From Craspedostauros australis (lineage: Eukaryota; Bacillariophyta; Bacillariophyceae; Mastogloiales; Achnanthaceae): DNA of 64,000 nt. This document shows positions 1-12,403 of the stretch, in pieces. Position 1 is the stretch's first letter, and every line of letters starts with the position of its first letter. The stretch lies in contig JAMXDE010000019.1 of NCBI GenBank assembly GCA_026770025.1, forward strand, positions 248,001 through 312,000, read 5' to 3'. The notes beneath the pieces are model-generated. The model saw only the letters and a list, made by a program, of their open reading frames with translations, was not told the origin of the DNA and ran no database searches. Made by a program: the position numbers and the translations under genes.

Positions 1-283
1 GTATTTTCGATGAAAACGATTAGTAAAGAGGGAAGAAGTACATTGAAAGCTGTCATGGCCTGGCCGAGTACTGGAGGTCACCGAAGGCTTGCATGCCCCG
101 GTTGTACGCCCTCTGACTAACTCCCACAAGTACAATATTCCACAAAACAAGAGCTGACCCAATTGCCGACGGTTGCGATTGAGAAGCTGCTGGGTATTGG
201 CAGGGCAAGGCGAAGAAGCAAGGCAAGGCCCGCGGCAGCAGGACTGCGAGACCAACGCAACGACTTCCAACCCTCAATCAACG

Positions 284-1918
284 ATGTCGGTCATCCAGAA
301 ATACAAACTGGGGATGCTGTGTCTGGTGATTGCATCCTTCGCCTTCAACTATGGGGCTCTGTCTGGCATGTCGATGAACGCATATCGAGATACCGACATT
401 GACGTGCCACCGCATCGAATGTCAACAGATGCCGCTGCTGGTAGTCCATCTCAAGCAACTACCGTCATGGAGAAGGGTGCTTCAATATAAGCAACGTCGA
501 CGCCAAAGTCGAGGCAGGAGAGTGCTGTTCATGATAAACGCACATCCCAAGCGAAGGATCAAGAATCGGGCACCCAACGTGACACTCGACAATCCATAAC
601 ACCGTCCACGAACAATACAGACGACAACACCGCAGATGTGGTCAGAACGAAATGGTGGGAACCGTTTGTCAATTCCACGGCGCGTGTATTTCATGCGCAT
701 CCAGCATCCATGTCAAGTGAGAAAGGCATCCACGGCGTCCCTTTCAACCACATCCAGGCACCAGCACGGCACCATGCATGGTGCTCAACCCTGGGAACGG
801 ATGATCATTACAAGAAAGCGACCACAACGGCAGCCCAGCCAGACTATTCAGCCCAGCCAGGCTATTCATTCATATACAATCAACCCAAGCTTCCCATGAT
901 TGGGATCCTCTATGTAAAGTCGCACAAGGCTTCATCCAGCACATGCGAAGGCGTGAATGAGCACATTGCACATCAAGTTGCAAAACGGCAGTTCGCACAT
1001 ATGATGGCATCCACGGCAAATCACACATTGGCACCGCACCCTTCCAATCCAACTCATGCTGCCGGTGAATCAGCAGACTCTTATCCGTTCAGTCGCAACT
1101 TGGTGTGCCCGCATCAGAATCGTCATGAGTTTGCAAATGACAAATGGCACGGAGCCGACCGAAAGCCCGCACCTGAATCCTTGCTGTGGACAATGGTGCG
1201 ACAGCCCAACAACCGTGATTTGTCACAGGTATATCATCTGCGCGTCTCACGCATGAAGTAGAAACCGACGGATGACAATGTCATCTCGATTCTGAGGCAA
1301 CATCGTCTGCGTGGGAGGCAGACACGATGTCTCTTGCCAAAGCGGGCCTTGGAACGGAAGGTCGCACCATCCGTCGTCCGCAACCATCCAGAACGCGTTG
1401 CCAACATCATTCAAACGGAGATTCTGCGTCACTATGACTTCATCGGCGTCACGGAACGGATGGTGGAGTCGCTCGCCGTCATGACGTTGCTTTGGGACCT
1501 CGAACCAGCCGACGTGGTCGTTCTCAGCGCTAAGCGGGCGGGCAATTATGATGACGGTGGGAAGCATCATGTTTGCACCAAGATTCAGCCCGTCCAGCAT
1601 ACTGCGGCCGTACAGGAATACATGAAGTCCTACGATGCCTACGAGATCGAACACGCCGACTTTCTGCTATACGCTGCAGTGCAAGAGTCGTTGGACCGCA
1701 CCATCGCGTCGTTGGGAGTGCAACGCGTGCAGCAACGTGTCAACGAGATACGGCGGTTACAAAGTGCGGCGGAGGAGGAGTGCGAAGCCTCGGCCGTCTG
1801 TCCGTGTTCTTCGGATGGAACATACCAGGACGCGTCTGTGAAGAACTGCTATGTTCAGGACGCGGGATGCGGGCACCCTTGCGTCGATGCGCTTTTGGAG
1901 CAACGCAGTGGTATGTAG
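284..1918 (+). pseudogene. Luminal sulfotransferase-like protein, interrupted by two in-frame stops
   Basis: One reading frame of 545 codons encodes a recognisable type II membrane sulfotransferase-like protein, broken by TAA at 488-490 and TAG at 1259-1261 with no frameshift. The ATG at 284 starts a short basic stretch and one hydrophobic segment (about residues 8-27), a signal anchor that would place the rest in the Golgi lumen. KSHKASSST (917-943) sits where the PAPS-binding loop of sulfotransferases lies. VRQPNNRDLSQVYH (about 1197-1240) resembles the 3'-phosphate loop region, and IGVTERMVESLAV (about 1443-1481) and a C-terminal cluster of six or more Cys (about 1780-1890) are typical of stramenopile members as I recall them. 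The second stop falls inside conserved sequence, so an intron is unlikely. The gene may be a recent pseudogene, a polymorphic null, or a readthrough case. An in-frame ATG at 173 lies upstream but adds nothing recognisable. Confidence 0.7.
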
Positions 1919-2461
1919 AATGGGTCGGCAGCGTCACTTCCGACGAATCGATCATCAATCGGGGGCACTTGCGAAAAAGATGAGTTCATTCACACAAGAT
2001 GGCAGCAAGTCTATGGTTGCCAAGCCTGGTCGTTTCATGTCGCGCTGGATGAGAGGTCACCTCATACCCACATGAAATCGAGGAAGCCCATGGTGAAGAT
2101 TCCCATCTCACTCCATCTTCCACTCTACTCCGCTCCTGCCATCTCTGTCGCAGAGCGGATTTGGGTAAAGTACGCGGAGAAACAAGGATGCAACACAAGA
2201 AGCAAGCAAATGGATGAGACCGCAATATCACTCCACTTGTATTCAACTCGTACTCTTATTCGTACTTGTCCTCTTCCTCTTCCTCGTACAGCACTCTGCT
2301 CCACTCTACTCGACTCTTATCCATAGTGGCAGCGGCGTGATGGGCGCAAAACTCGGAGAAATGGCGCCAACGAAACGCTGACTTGCGATGGGCGGAGAGA
2401 ACTTTGTGTGACAGGGATACACTTGCTCTTTTGGTTTGAACTCTTGAGAATGATCAGAACT
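1919..2461. other. Spacer between convergent genes
   Basis: This is the shared 3' side of the sulfotransferase-like gene and the glycosyltransferase gene. It contains a pyrimidine-rich run with GTACTC-like words (about 2245-2322). No coding region or RNA gene is evident. Confidence 0.5.
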
Positions 2462-3934
2462 TCATCTTGTGTCTGTTGGCTGTAATTCGGCAGGAGGAAC
2501 CGCATCATGACGCTCGCCGATACCCTGCAACAAAGCTTGCGCCGTCTCGTGACCCACGCTCCTGACAAAGCCCGAGACCCAGCCTCGCGTGTTGGTATCG
2601 AAGATCGTGGACAGCTTGATATTTCGGTCGTACACTTCGTCCGTCCGAGTCCATTTCAAACCAGCCCGGGGATCTTCGCGGAATGTGAAGTGATGCCGAT
2701 CACCGACGTAATGATGAACTATGATTGGCGACAAGTTGGCATTCATGTGACCTTGCCCTTGCGTGCAGATGGCCTTGATCGGTCTGTGCGGATTGCAAGC
2801 GCGGTTGCCCAGATCCTTCTCTGGGTCGATGCGGGATACATCCACTATAGCCTTTCCCATGCCGCTGTTCTGAAACGGCATGTGCCAGTTCCACCGGTAT
2901 GTGTGGAACTTGGATTGCTGCCATGTGGTGGACATGCCTTCGAATTCCGTCGTGTTGGCTGCTGCGATATCACGGCTCCTCTCGCGAGATCCAAACAGCA
3001 ACCGGCGGAAACCGACACAGGGACTCGAGATCATGGCGGAGATATTGGACTGCCTTCCCAAGTCCAGGAGCTCCATCATCGTGATACGGTCCAGCGTTGG
3101 GAGTATCGTAGCCTTGTTCGCAGACGCTTGTGTTGCCGTCGATGTGTTGGTTGCCGTTTCCGTGTCTCTCGATTGCTGATACGACTGCGAATCATCGACT
3201 GAGATCCCAACGCGATATTCCGGCATCACGTGCTGATTGGGAATGAGGAATTCGTCATTGTCATGCGTCGAGACCCATGACCACTTTCCCTCCGAATGCA
3301 ATTGCAAGAAGCACTTCCTCATGAACTCCTGCTGCCGACCGCGGAAGTAATCCGTCTGCTGTTTGGGATTCATGGCCTCGTACCGCTCATCGGACAGTGC
3401 AGCATCGCCAAGAACGACGGTGGCATTCCAGATATCCACATCGATCATTCCACGAGATGTGTATCGTTCGAGTATCTCCATCGGCGATGTCTTGGCACGT
3501 GGATCCGGATGCATAATGAGTCGTCGCAGTGGCATGTTGTGGTAGTGGAAGGCGAGCCATTCGATGAGGTTGTGGTTGTCATCCTTCCACAGTATGCATG
3601 CTGCCATGCCTGTTCCTGCTGTGACGTTGTTCTGGTTGTATCTTCCGATGGGGACATCCTTGAATGACCCCGATTGCTCCTGAACGAGGTTGGGATCCGA
3701 GGCTTCTGTGAGCACTTCGGTCAATTGGAAGGGGTCATCCATGGCATCAGCGATGCCAAATTGGGAGCCATTGCGGCTCTCCTGTCTGGCAGCGACCGCG
3801 AATTGCGATGCGATCAGCAATGCGACTAGCAACAGCACCAGTGGGAGAACGGACAGCTTCTTTTCCGTCGTCTTCCGTCTGTCGACATTGCTCCGTCTGG
3901 GTTTGTCGGGCTCGGTGGTTTCTTGATCTCCCAT
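2462..3934 (-). CDS. Type II membrane glycosyltransferase, GT2/GT92-like (490 aa)
   Basis: Probably a Golgi glycosyltransferase that transfers a sugar from a nucleotide-sugar donor to a secretory-pathway glycan; donor and acceptor cannot be told. The protein has a basic cytosolic tail, one membrane segment (about residues 28-48) and a luminal catalytic part. Near residue 113, the sequence from CILWKDDNHN to EWLAFHY matches the opening strand of the Glyco_tranf_2_4/DUF23-type fold. STHDNDEFLIPN (about 223-234) is the metal-binding DxD-like motif of that family. Several N-glycosylation sequons are present. Residues about 250-270 form a low-complexity Ser/Thr/Ala insert. The ATG at 3934 is the first in frame and gives a sensible cytosolic tail. 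The gene is single-exon, convergent with the broken sulfotransferase and divergent from the MLO-like gene across a 2-kb spacer. Confidence 0.75.
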   Translation of the reverse strand: MGDQETTEPDKPRRSNVDRRKTTEKKLSVLPLVLLLVALLIASQFAVAARQESRNGSQFGIADAMDDPFQLTEVLTEASDPNLVQEQSGSFKDVPIGRYNQNNVTAGTGMAACILWKDDNHNLIEWLAFHYHNMPLRRLIMHPDPRAKTSPMEILERYTSRGMIDVDIWNATVVLGDAALSDERYEAMNPKQQTDYFRGRQQEFMRKCFLQLHSEGKWSWVSTHDNDEFLIPNQHVMPEYRVGISVDDSQSYQQSRDTETATNTSTATQASANKATILPTLDRITMMELLDLGRQSNISAMISSPCVGFRRLLFGSRERSRDIAAANTTEFEGMSTTWQQSKFHTYRWNWHMPFQNSGMGKAIVDVSRIDPEKDLGNRACNPHRPIKAICTQGQGHMNANLSPIIVHHYVGDRHHFTFREDPRAGLKWTRTDEVYDRNIKLSTIFDTNTRGWVSGFVRSVGHETAQALLQGIGERHDAVPPAELQPTDTR

Positions 3935-4324
3935 GATTCTGATGACCGCGAGATGGAAAGGGATGGAGAGAGGCAGATAGGAAGGTGCTGATTGCGTTCG
4001 TCCTGAGTGGAGGCAAGGCTAGTGGAGTATTCTGCAGAGCAGAGTGGAGTGGTTACATGTTGGGTAGGCGGATGACAGCGTTGGTGGAATGTGGTCCACT
4101 CTGCATCCAACATCATCGAGGACAGGTTGGTCGCTTTGTCGAAGGTGTCCGTTGAATTTGACACCTCAACATGATTCCTTGTGGAATCCAAACACGATAT
4201 GAGTCTCGGTTGACTGATCGAGTCACGAATAATCAAAAAGCCGTATCGACGCGCACCTTCTTCGAATTTCGAAATTTAATCGTGGATGGCTTGATGTCGT
4301 TTCCTCCTTTGCGAACTCCCGCCG

Positions 4325-4441
4325 TGACGTCATGTCTTCATTATCACGTCAAGGCATCCGCGTTGAAGAAGATAATCAACCGACGTCATCAAGTTGAATG
4401 ACAACCGTGCCGACGTCACATGACTTATGATGTGATGACGC
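4325..4441. promoter_or_regulatory. Cluster of CRE/CCRE-like bZIP sites
   Basis: In 117 bases there is one perfect palindrome TGACGTCA (4325-4332), two GACGTCA sites (4382-4388 and 4412-4418), ACGTCA at 4346-4351 and TGACGC (4436-4441). TGACGT, ACGTCA and TGACGC are the three core CO2/cAMP-responsive elements described in diatom promoters and bound by bZIP factors. The cluster is about 390-510 bases upstream of the glycosyltransferase ATG and about 1.5 kb from the MLO-like ATG, so the former is the likelier target. Function is inferred from sequence only. Confidence 0.5.
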
Positions 4442-4887
4442 AACACAACACAGAATGGCGCTTGCCGGCGCGCAATTCCAAGCAGACGGAACAACCACGT
4501 CGAGGGATGCCGGAAGGGCGTGACTGTGCACACGTGCGTCGGCATTGCGGCGAAGACCGCTTGCGCAAGCAGAATCGGATTTGTCGCGGCATCGATGCGC
4601 GGTGGCGGCAACAACGGAGAGACGGAAACGGAGACGAAGAGAGGAAACACGAGTGACATGACCGCTGACGGCGCCAAACCGACCAAGACAGAAGGTCGCG
4701 CCGTCCAAAGAGGTGGCAACAGTCCGGACACTTGATGATGCAAGCCGGCTCCGGAAAGTGCCGAAACACAGCAACCAAGCAACATCGCAGGACACAGCCT
4801 CGGAAAGGTCTTGGGATGCGACCAGTATCTGTGTTCACGTGGCTCGTATCAAGAGAAGAGGCAATCGGAATAGAGAATAGGAGGAGC

Positions 4888-4912
4888 AGAGTAGAGTAGA
4901 GTAGAGTAGAGT
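4888..4912. repeat. (AGAGT)5 microsatellite
   Basis: Five perfect copies of a 5-base unit in the divergent spacer. Confidence 0.9.
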
Positions 4913-5933
4913 GCCATACAACCAACTACTAATCTCTGTTGTTGGAGGCATCCACGCGACTGAGACTCCCCATAAAACCAACCCAAGAGACGATTCCAAA
5001 CGGCAATTGCGAGCAACAGTCCCCCCGCCCTCCATTCCACTTTGATTCCAACTTGATTCGACTTGATCCCACTTTGACTCAAATTCAGGAAGATTCGCAA
5101 CGGCGACAGCAACAAGTCAACAAGAAGAAGTCAAGACGTCACCAAGCAGAAGCTGTTCAGAAGCCGTTCAGAAGGTGTCGAGGAGGTGCCCAGCAGGAAG
5201 GAGGCACGCCTACCCACGAGTACTCGTACCTACTCAGAGAACAGGCACCAGAAGGAGGACAAGCGGCACATAATCCCGCACATCATCGCATCCACAACGG
5301 CACACGCAAGCACACAAACAAGCACACATAGCAACACATCCCATCTCCCAAACGCAGGCTTCTGACCGAGCTTCCGACTGCCGATCGTCGACTTGGTGGC
5401 TGCCCTGTTGGTTGTTGACGTGTACAAACACAGATACAGATACATATTATATACGTCAGCCAATACTCGTGGAAGCAGCTACAGCCGCATCTACGGCCGC
5501 AGCCAACAGAGAGACACAGAGTGAGTGGCCTTTCTCTTTCGCACATTGCACCGAGCCAGGCTGAGCTGAGCTGAGTTGAGCTGGCCTGTATCTGGATTGC
5601 TCCACATTGAATACCGCCAAGCTGCGATCCTTTCGTCCATTCATCTGCCCATTCATCCAAGTATTCTCGGACGTCACTTTCTTCTGCTTCTGGACCATCA
5701 ACTGCGTCTGCAACTGCGATTGCGCTTTCATCATCTGCATCTCCCTTCACCATCTCTCACAATCTGCAACTCTCTTGTTCTGCAACCAATTCCATTCAAT
5801 TCCATTGGGTCTATCTCATCTCATTCTTCTCCCTCCTTCCTTCCTTTCGGCAAAGCGCAGTCTTAACAAACGACACAACACGCCAAACACAACACCACAC
5901 ACAACACACACAACACAGACAGAGACAGGCAAG

Positions 5934-8900
5934 ATGGAATCCGGAGCGAGATACGAGTACTTCTCCTCCAACGACAGCAACGGCAGCGGCGACTGGAGCA
6001 TCCTTTCCTTCTTCTCCTCCATCTTCTCTGCATCATTCGTGTCAACGGACCACCACCATCATCACCACCACTACCACCATGGACACAATCAATACAATCA
6101 ATACAATGACTACAATCAATACCAGTATCCGCAGGGTGCTCATGAGGAGGTCAACTTCTTTGCGCAGTACGATCAAACCCATGAGGACTACCACGCGCAA
6201 CGTCAGCTGGCAGGTCCGGAGTACCGCAGACCTCTCGACTATTCCATCCTGGCCGTCGGCATCATCACGCTCGGTCTTCTCATCATTGCGGAGATCGTCA
6301 AGCATCATCTCGACGTTGCCGCCAAGGGCCGTCCCTTCTTTCATTCCGTCCTGGATGGTGTCAAGGAGGAACGTAAGTACCATCTTCATGCCATGCTTTG
6401 TGTGCGATGCGTGGTCTGTCATTCTTCACTCTTCCTACTCTATCACCATCATACAATGCTGGAGCATTCTCTACCCACCCATTCCTCATTCCTTATGCCA
6501 CCTCTCACCATCGCTCTGCATATGCATCACCACCATACTCTACTCTACCCTGCTACATTCCCCTTCTTCACACGCGCACACAACAGTGTCCACGCTGGGG
6601 ATCGTGGAACTCATCATCTTCCTCCTCGTCAAGTACTACAAGGACCTCAACGTCCCACGAGAGCTCGTCTTTGCCGATGTTCACTTCACCCTCTTCTACA
6701 CCGCCATCTTCAACGCCTTCCAGTCCGTCTTTCTCGCATTCGCGTCGTGGCGCGTCTCCAACAAGCTTTGGGTGCAGACGGAGTCCTTGGAGATTGATCA
6801 CTACGTGGAGATCCGCGAGGAGTTCGAACGCTTGCACAGCCGCCTCTACCCCGCCGACGATGCATCCACGGACAGCGACATCAAGCGCATGACCACCACA
6901 AGGCGCAACATGGTGGAGAACAACCGCAAGTACTTCACCGCCTTTGACTACACATGCTCCGGCATACGCGAGGCATTGCGAAACGTCTGGATGAACATCC
7001 GTTATCCCATGGAGGTCGCCAAGTACAACCAGCTCCTCATTCAGGTGCGATTCCACCAGCTACGCATCCACTTTCTGGAATCCAACGGTCTGCCCCTCAC
7101 ACTCAAGGTCTCAGACTACCTCAAGAAGGCGGAGTCCACCGTCCTCATCAAGCTCGTCCACATCTCCACCGTGGCGTGGCTCCTTCTCATCGGCGCCCTC
7201 AACCTCATGTACTACATCCTCGGAATGGTCGTCTACGAGTCGGAGGATCCAGAGATGATCGGCATCGTCATGAAGACGGTCTTCTTCGCGGCGCTCGTCG
7301 GCTTCATCATCATCTCCCTCATCGTCTACAACAAGATGAAATCCATCTTCTCTGTCATCATGTAAGTTGCTCTGCGCATTGCACTCCATATTCTCTTTCC
7401 TCGCAGTACGACACGACACAGCTCACATGTATTGCTTCACCTCCACGCTCATATCTTTCACCTCCATAAACAATACGCATCAATACAGCAACTGGAAACG
7501 TCCCGGTATGTCCATGAGAGAAGAGGAGGAGCAATACCACAAGCAGCAGCAGCGCGACCTGTTCTGGCAAGGTGACCCGCACCTCGTCATCGCGCTCATC
7601 CAGGTCATGCAGTTCGGCTACGCCATCTGCCTGGCCTTCCTCCTCATCTACTGGCAGAACCTCGCCAAGGAGGCAGCCATCGAGTGGTACTACTTCCTCA
7701 TCTCCGTCCTGTCCTGCTACGCTGTCTTCTGCTTCATCATGGGCAAGGTCATCCCGCAGTACACCCTCTGCACCAGCATGGGACATCTCATCCGAACCAA
7801 GCACCTGCAGCAAACATTGGCGCAGCACGAGCTCGCAAAGGCGCAGCGTGAACAGCAGCGAAAGAAGTTGCTGCGCGCCATCTTGCAGCAGCAGGAAGGA
7901 GAGCTCATGTTGCAGGATGGGCGCGGCGGTGTCATGTTCTGCAGCAGCACCAACGCAGCAGCGGAGAACACCGTCGCAGGCACCAACAGCGCCGCCGGCG
8001 GTTACCAAGACGACATGACCATAGAAACGCGCGCGAGCTTTGGAAGCCGTGCGCAGAGAGCGAGGCCCTTGACGAAGTCACTCAGCGCGGATCGCAAGAC
8101 CGGCGCCATATTCCAGATGCAGCAGATGCAGGATGAGTCCGACAAGACCCAGCTCCTGGCAAAACTTGTCAAGACGGACACCGATGCGCTTCGATCACGC
8201 TTGCCGGAAGAAGAGCGGAACATCTTGCAAACGCGTCAGGAACGAGCGCGGGCGCGTCGTCGCAACCGCAAGACTGTGTCGGATGGTGTTGCCATGATGC
8301 GAACCATGGGAACGCCAAGCTTCCTGCAATCCAGAACGGCCAGCACCAATAGCAGCTCCTTCGATTCTGACAATGGCCGGACGGCCAATGGCCTCGGAAG
8401 TGTCGACGAGCACAACGACGACAACTTCTTCGGATCTGCACCGCGAACCAAGGCCTCGCATTTGGATCGCGCGGACATGGGCAACAGAGCGTTCGATGAT
8501 TCCGCGTTGGACCGTTTGAACAAGGCTGGCGCAAGTGACACGCCCGCTGCTATCGCTGCTGTACATGGTGCGAGAGGTACACGACCTGCAACACGGGCCG
8601 ACCGCAAGGCAGCGCGCCGTGCAAGCCGTCACAAGGCTGTGTCCGCGTCTGCTATCATCCAGTCCTGGCGGGATCATTCCGTCCAGGATACTGGCTTGCC
8701 GGGTGGACTCGGACCGTTGCAAGAGGAACACCACTCCGACCACGAGGATGACCCCATGCACGATGCAAATGCCGATCTGGAGGGCAACGATGATGTCACA
8801 GATAGAAGCGGGATCAACAGCAACAATGCTGACAATGACGCAAATGAACGCATCGTTGACATGGTTCCAGTCGGAAGTGGCAAGAAGCAGAACAATGCCA

Positions 8901-11758
8901 ACATTGACAAGGCCGCCAACAATACCATCGGCAAAAACGACGATGTGGACGACAATGCCTCCGATGAAAGAGCCTCTATGGATTCGGGCAAGTCCGTCGG
9001 CGAATTGTCCGAGGTCGACGTGGATGTGGACATGGTCGTCTCTTCGACCGCCTCCGACGTGCCCAATGTTCGGTTCGAATACGTGCAGCGCACGTGGCGC
9101 GACAAAATGTCGGACCTCATGTCCCAGCTGTCTCCAGCGCTCATCCGAATGCGCCTGCGTCGTTACTTCATGGGCAAGCGCTACGCCACGATCAGCCACG
9201 TCTTCGGCAGCGTCGTCGTGTACTACCTCATCGGTAATCGCATCGAATCGTTCCTGGCCCTGGAGAAGATCCTGGATAACAGTGACCAGACGTGGGAGCT
9301 CAGGATCGGCGTCAGCTTCTGGTGGGAATCAGTGTGGTACATCTTCTTCATCATCGCATCTCTCATCGTCCTTGGGTTGATGCGGTTCAAGACGACGAGC
9401 CCGAAGAGCGAGCGCATAGCAGTGATCGCAGCCGCAATCGATTTGATCTTGTCCTCCACATGCTTGGCTATCCTGGTTTACGCAGAGTCTGAGCGGTGCT
9501 GCGAGGGCGGCGACAGCAGCTACAACGGCGCATCTGGCTACGAATCGGGCAGCGACAAAGCAGAGACCACCCCCAGCTCGTACCTGGAGGGCGATCCATC
9601 CTACAGAAGACTGGCAGGGGATTACGACAAGGGCGACGACGACTACGATCCGTACCTGCACAACCTTTACGATCCAATCTACCTCTGTGTGTGCCGGGCA
9701 TGGGGAGTCCGCACCTACGGTGGCCTCGGCCACATCGAACCGTACACTGGCCTGATCGCCCTGCGCGTCTTCCGATTCATGATCGCACGGTTGATCGTCG
9801 ATTGGACCAACTCCGGCGAGCAGAGACAGGAGGATACATCCGTCGAGGACAGCGAAACCAAGAATGGCGCGCACATCTCGAACAGTCTCAACCACGTCAA
9901 GACGGAGAGGTCGCCCTTCCGCGAACTTCTCCTGGGCGCAGACTCTGAGCGCACAGCGATGACCGAGGAGCGCGGCAGCGCCTTGGAGCTTTGGCACAAG
10001 GCCGTCATGAAGTACCCAGACATCGTCGCCAAGCATGGCGAGTTCAGCGGAGAGCTGTTCCGAGCGATGCTTGGTTTGGAGCTGGAGGATCCAAAGTTGA
10101 GCAGCGGTCCAATCCTCAACGACATTTCAGGCCGTGGCAGCGAAGACAACAGACCATCGAAGGGTGACGAACAGCCGCACCTGATCAGCAACCTGGACGG
10201 CACTGGTGCTGCCAAAAACGCAGGCTCGGGAGCAGCAGCCGCTTCCGCGGCACCGGCGCAACGCCTCAAACTCATCGGCTCCCGCTACGCGCAGCTGCCT
10301 GTCGAGTCCCAGGGCATCATCATCGCCGGAAAGCTCGGAAAGCCAGTGAAGTCATGCGTTGGCACTGTGTCACTCCTCGACCCCACACCGCCCAAGCACG
10401 CCGATGGCATGCCCCGAATCGTGAAGCCTTTGGAGTTCGAGGTTGACTTGGAGCGCCTGGCATACGAAGCTGCAGGGGAGGATGAATTCTCCACCTACGT
10501 CGCACCCAGCGCACGAATTGTCCGATCCATGCGCCGTTGTGACCGCCGTTTGCTGCCGCTTCTGGACACATGGGTGCCGGTTGATGTCATCATGACTCAG
10601 TTCGAAATCGTCTACCTCGAGGTCAGTGACGACCAGGCGATGTCCAACAACATGGATGCTGCCCTGCAGGCACTCCAGGCCACCAAGGGAGGCAAGGGCC
10701 TGCGTCTTTGCGACATCACCAGGGGGCGAAAGATCGTCGGTCACATGAACCTCTCCGAAATCAGCGAGGTGCATGTCGAACGCGACATGCCAATCGATGA
10801 TATCTCCGACCTCAGCGAACATTTCGACTTCGACTTCATGGGTGCAGAACCTCGCGTCGAGTTCTGGGAGAAGACAGCCAACAACAAAAACATCAACAGC
10901 GATGCTTCCCAGAAGGATGTCGACGAAGTTCTTGCTTCTGCCTTGCAACCAGTGGACGTCACCCCAAGCATGCCACGCCATCTCCGCTGGCACAAGATCA
11001 AGGAGGATCGGCTCAAGCTCGTGTCAGAACAGGGCACGCTGTTGCTCCGTTTCTACACCGACCTCGAAGACGTCGAGCATCATCTGGACCGCATGGTGGA
11101 GGAGAACGAGAAGCAGGGTCACCTCACCAAGAACATCGCCTTCCAGTGGGCACAGACCATCTGCCGCATTTGCGGCAAGAGCCAGCTCAAGGAGAGCCTT
11201 CCGCATTTCGGAAACGATGACAGTGAGGAGCTCCGAGATTACCTGGAGGTCGTCCATCATGACAAACCATCCAGACGCGGCTCCGTGTTCGGTCACATAG
11301 AACCGCTTCCCAAGGCGAGCAACTACAGATCGTCATCCGCTGGAATGTCACCCTCGAGCGGCCACCGTCGCGCATACCTCAAGTCAACCTCGATGGGATC
11401 GGATCATGGAGATTCGAAGCGACTTCTCGCATCGCCTGGCAAGCCCAAGGCCATGTTCCGCAGGTCCCAATCGATCGAAAGCAGCACGCCCATCACTGGC
11501 GCCACCGGCCACATGAAAAAGAAGGGCGGCAACGTCAGGAGCCCAAGGGTCACCTTCGAGCGATCGCTTTCCAGTCCCAGTGGCACCGATCACGATGCCC
11601 AGCGCGATGATGCTGCCACCGACACGCCAAAGAAGGAACAGCACGACCAATGCGGCGAACAAATGATCGAAATCGAATTCTCCGATGACCTCGCAGAAGA
11701 GGAGGAGGAGCAGGCCCAAAGCAAGGATGGCGTGGGCGACAACGGTGGCATTGTCTGA
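5934..11758 (+). CDS. MLO-like seven-helix membrane protein with a giant C-terminal extension (1827 aa)
   Basis: Exons are 5934-6372, 6587-7361 and 7489-11758; both introns start GTAAGT and end CAG, and the phases agree (1 and 2). The N-terminal half is MLO-like. SVLDGVKEELSTLGIVEL spans the first splice and matches the ALEKIKEELMLLGFISLLL region of MLO. ADVHFTLFYTAIFNAFQSVF, DYLKKAESTVL and LFWQGDPHLVIALIQV match later MLO helices and loops. The protein starts with a His-rich patch (about residues 40-50). Plant MLOs are calmodulin-binding membrane proteins, now linked to calcium entry, of about 500-600 aa. Here another 1200 residues follow: a Glu/Asp/Asn-rich linker, a second group of about four hydrophobic helices (about 9180-9800), a Cys-containing loop, and a Ser-rich basic tail. 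I do not recognise the second half. Splice joins are inferred from frame and motif continuity. Confidence 0.8.
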
Positions 11759-12403
11759 AGAAAGGCAACACAACACCAGTCCAAGCCTGCATCGCCCAAT
11801 GTCATTCTCAAGGTCTCAGCTCATCACATCCATCCCTCGTAAATTCGAGCACCTTCGATGTCAGTACTGCTCACCGTAAACGCATCAATGGAATGAAACC
11901 GTAGAACGAAGATCGCATAATACGTGTAGAACATTAGCAAACAAATAATCGTACCATACCCATACCAACTACACAAAACATCCTGCCCCAAACGAGGATT
12001 AGTCGTATTCAACCAAGGGTACCAGCACAATCCTGAGAGCGTGAGGACTCTACTTTTGCGGGCGGATGGCTGAAACTCTGGTTGGCGCTCCAATGGAGTT
12101 GTTAACATTTCTAGTTGCGATCAGATAGCTTGTCTTCAACATGTTCTCTTGTATTTGACACCAACTCATGACTGGTTGCAACGTGGGTCACGAGCAATCA
12201 CGAGAATGCGAACACTCTCGTTCGGATGTTGCCCAACACTGGCAGAGAAGGGGGTGGCGGCGATGATGATCACACCCACCACAGGACATCAACGAGGAGG
12301 TGCCCACAACACCCACGAGACGTCTACATGTATCAGACTCTACCAACCCTATTCTATCGTATGGTACCATACGAGGGTCGCACTGCTGCAGGTGTTGACG
12401 CTG
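11759..12403. other. Spacer, no gene seen
   Basis: This holds the 3' side of the MLO-like gene and the leader of the hydrolase. The hydrolase frame is open back to an ATG at 12149, but the extra residues look like translated leader. It is AT-rich around 11880-11960. Confidence 0.5.

Larger units (their letters stand above)
3935..5933. other. Divergent promoter region and 5' leader, no gene seen
   Basis: Two kilobases separate the starts of the glycosyltransferase (-) and MLO-like (+) genes. Open frames exist on both strands in 4330-4925 but overlap each other in several frames and show no protein signature, so I do not call them. The region holds a cluster of CRE-type sites (4325-4441), an AGAGT repeat (4888-4912), a TACTCGTA word (5221-5228) and a CA/CAA-rich leader immediately before the ATG at 5934. 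Confidence 0.55.
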
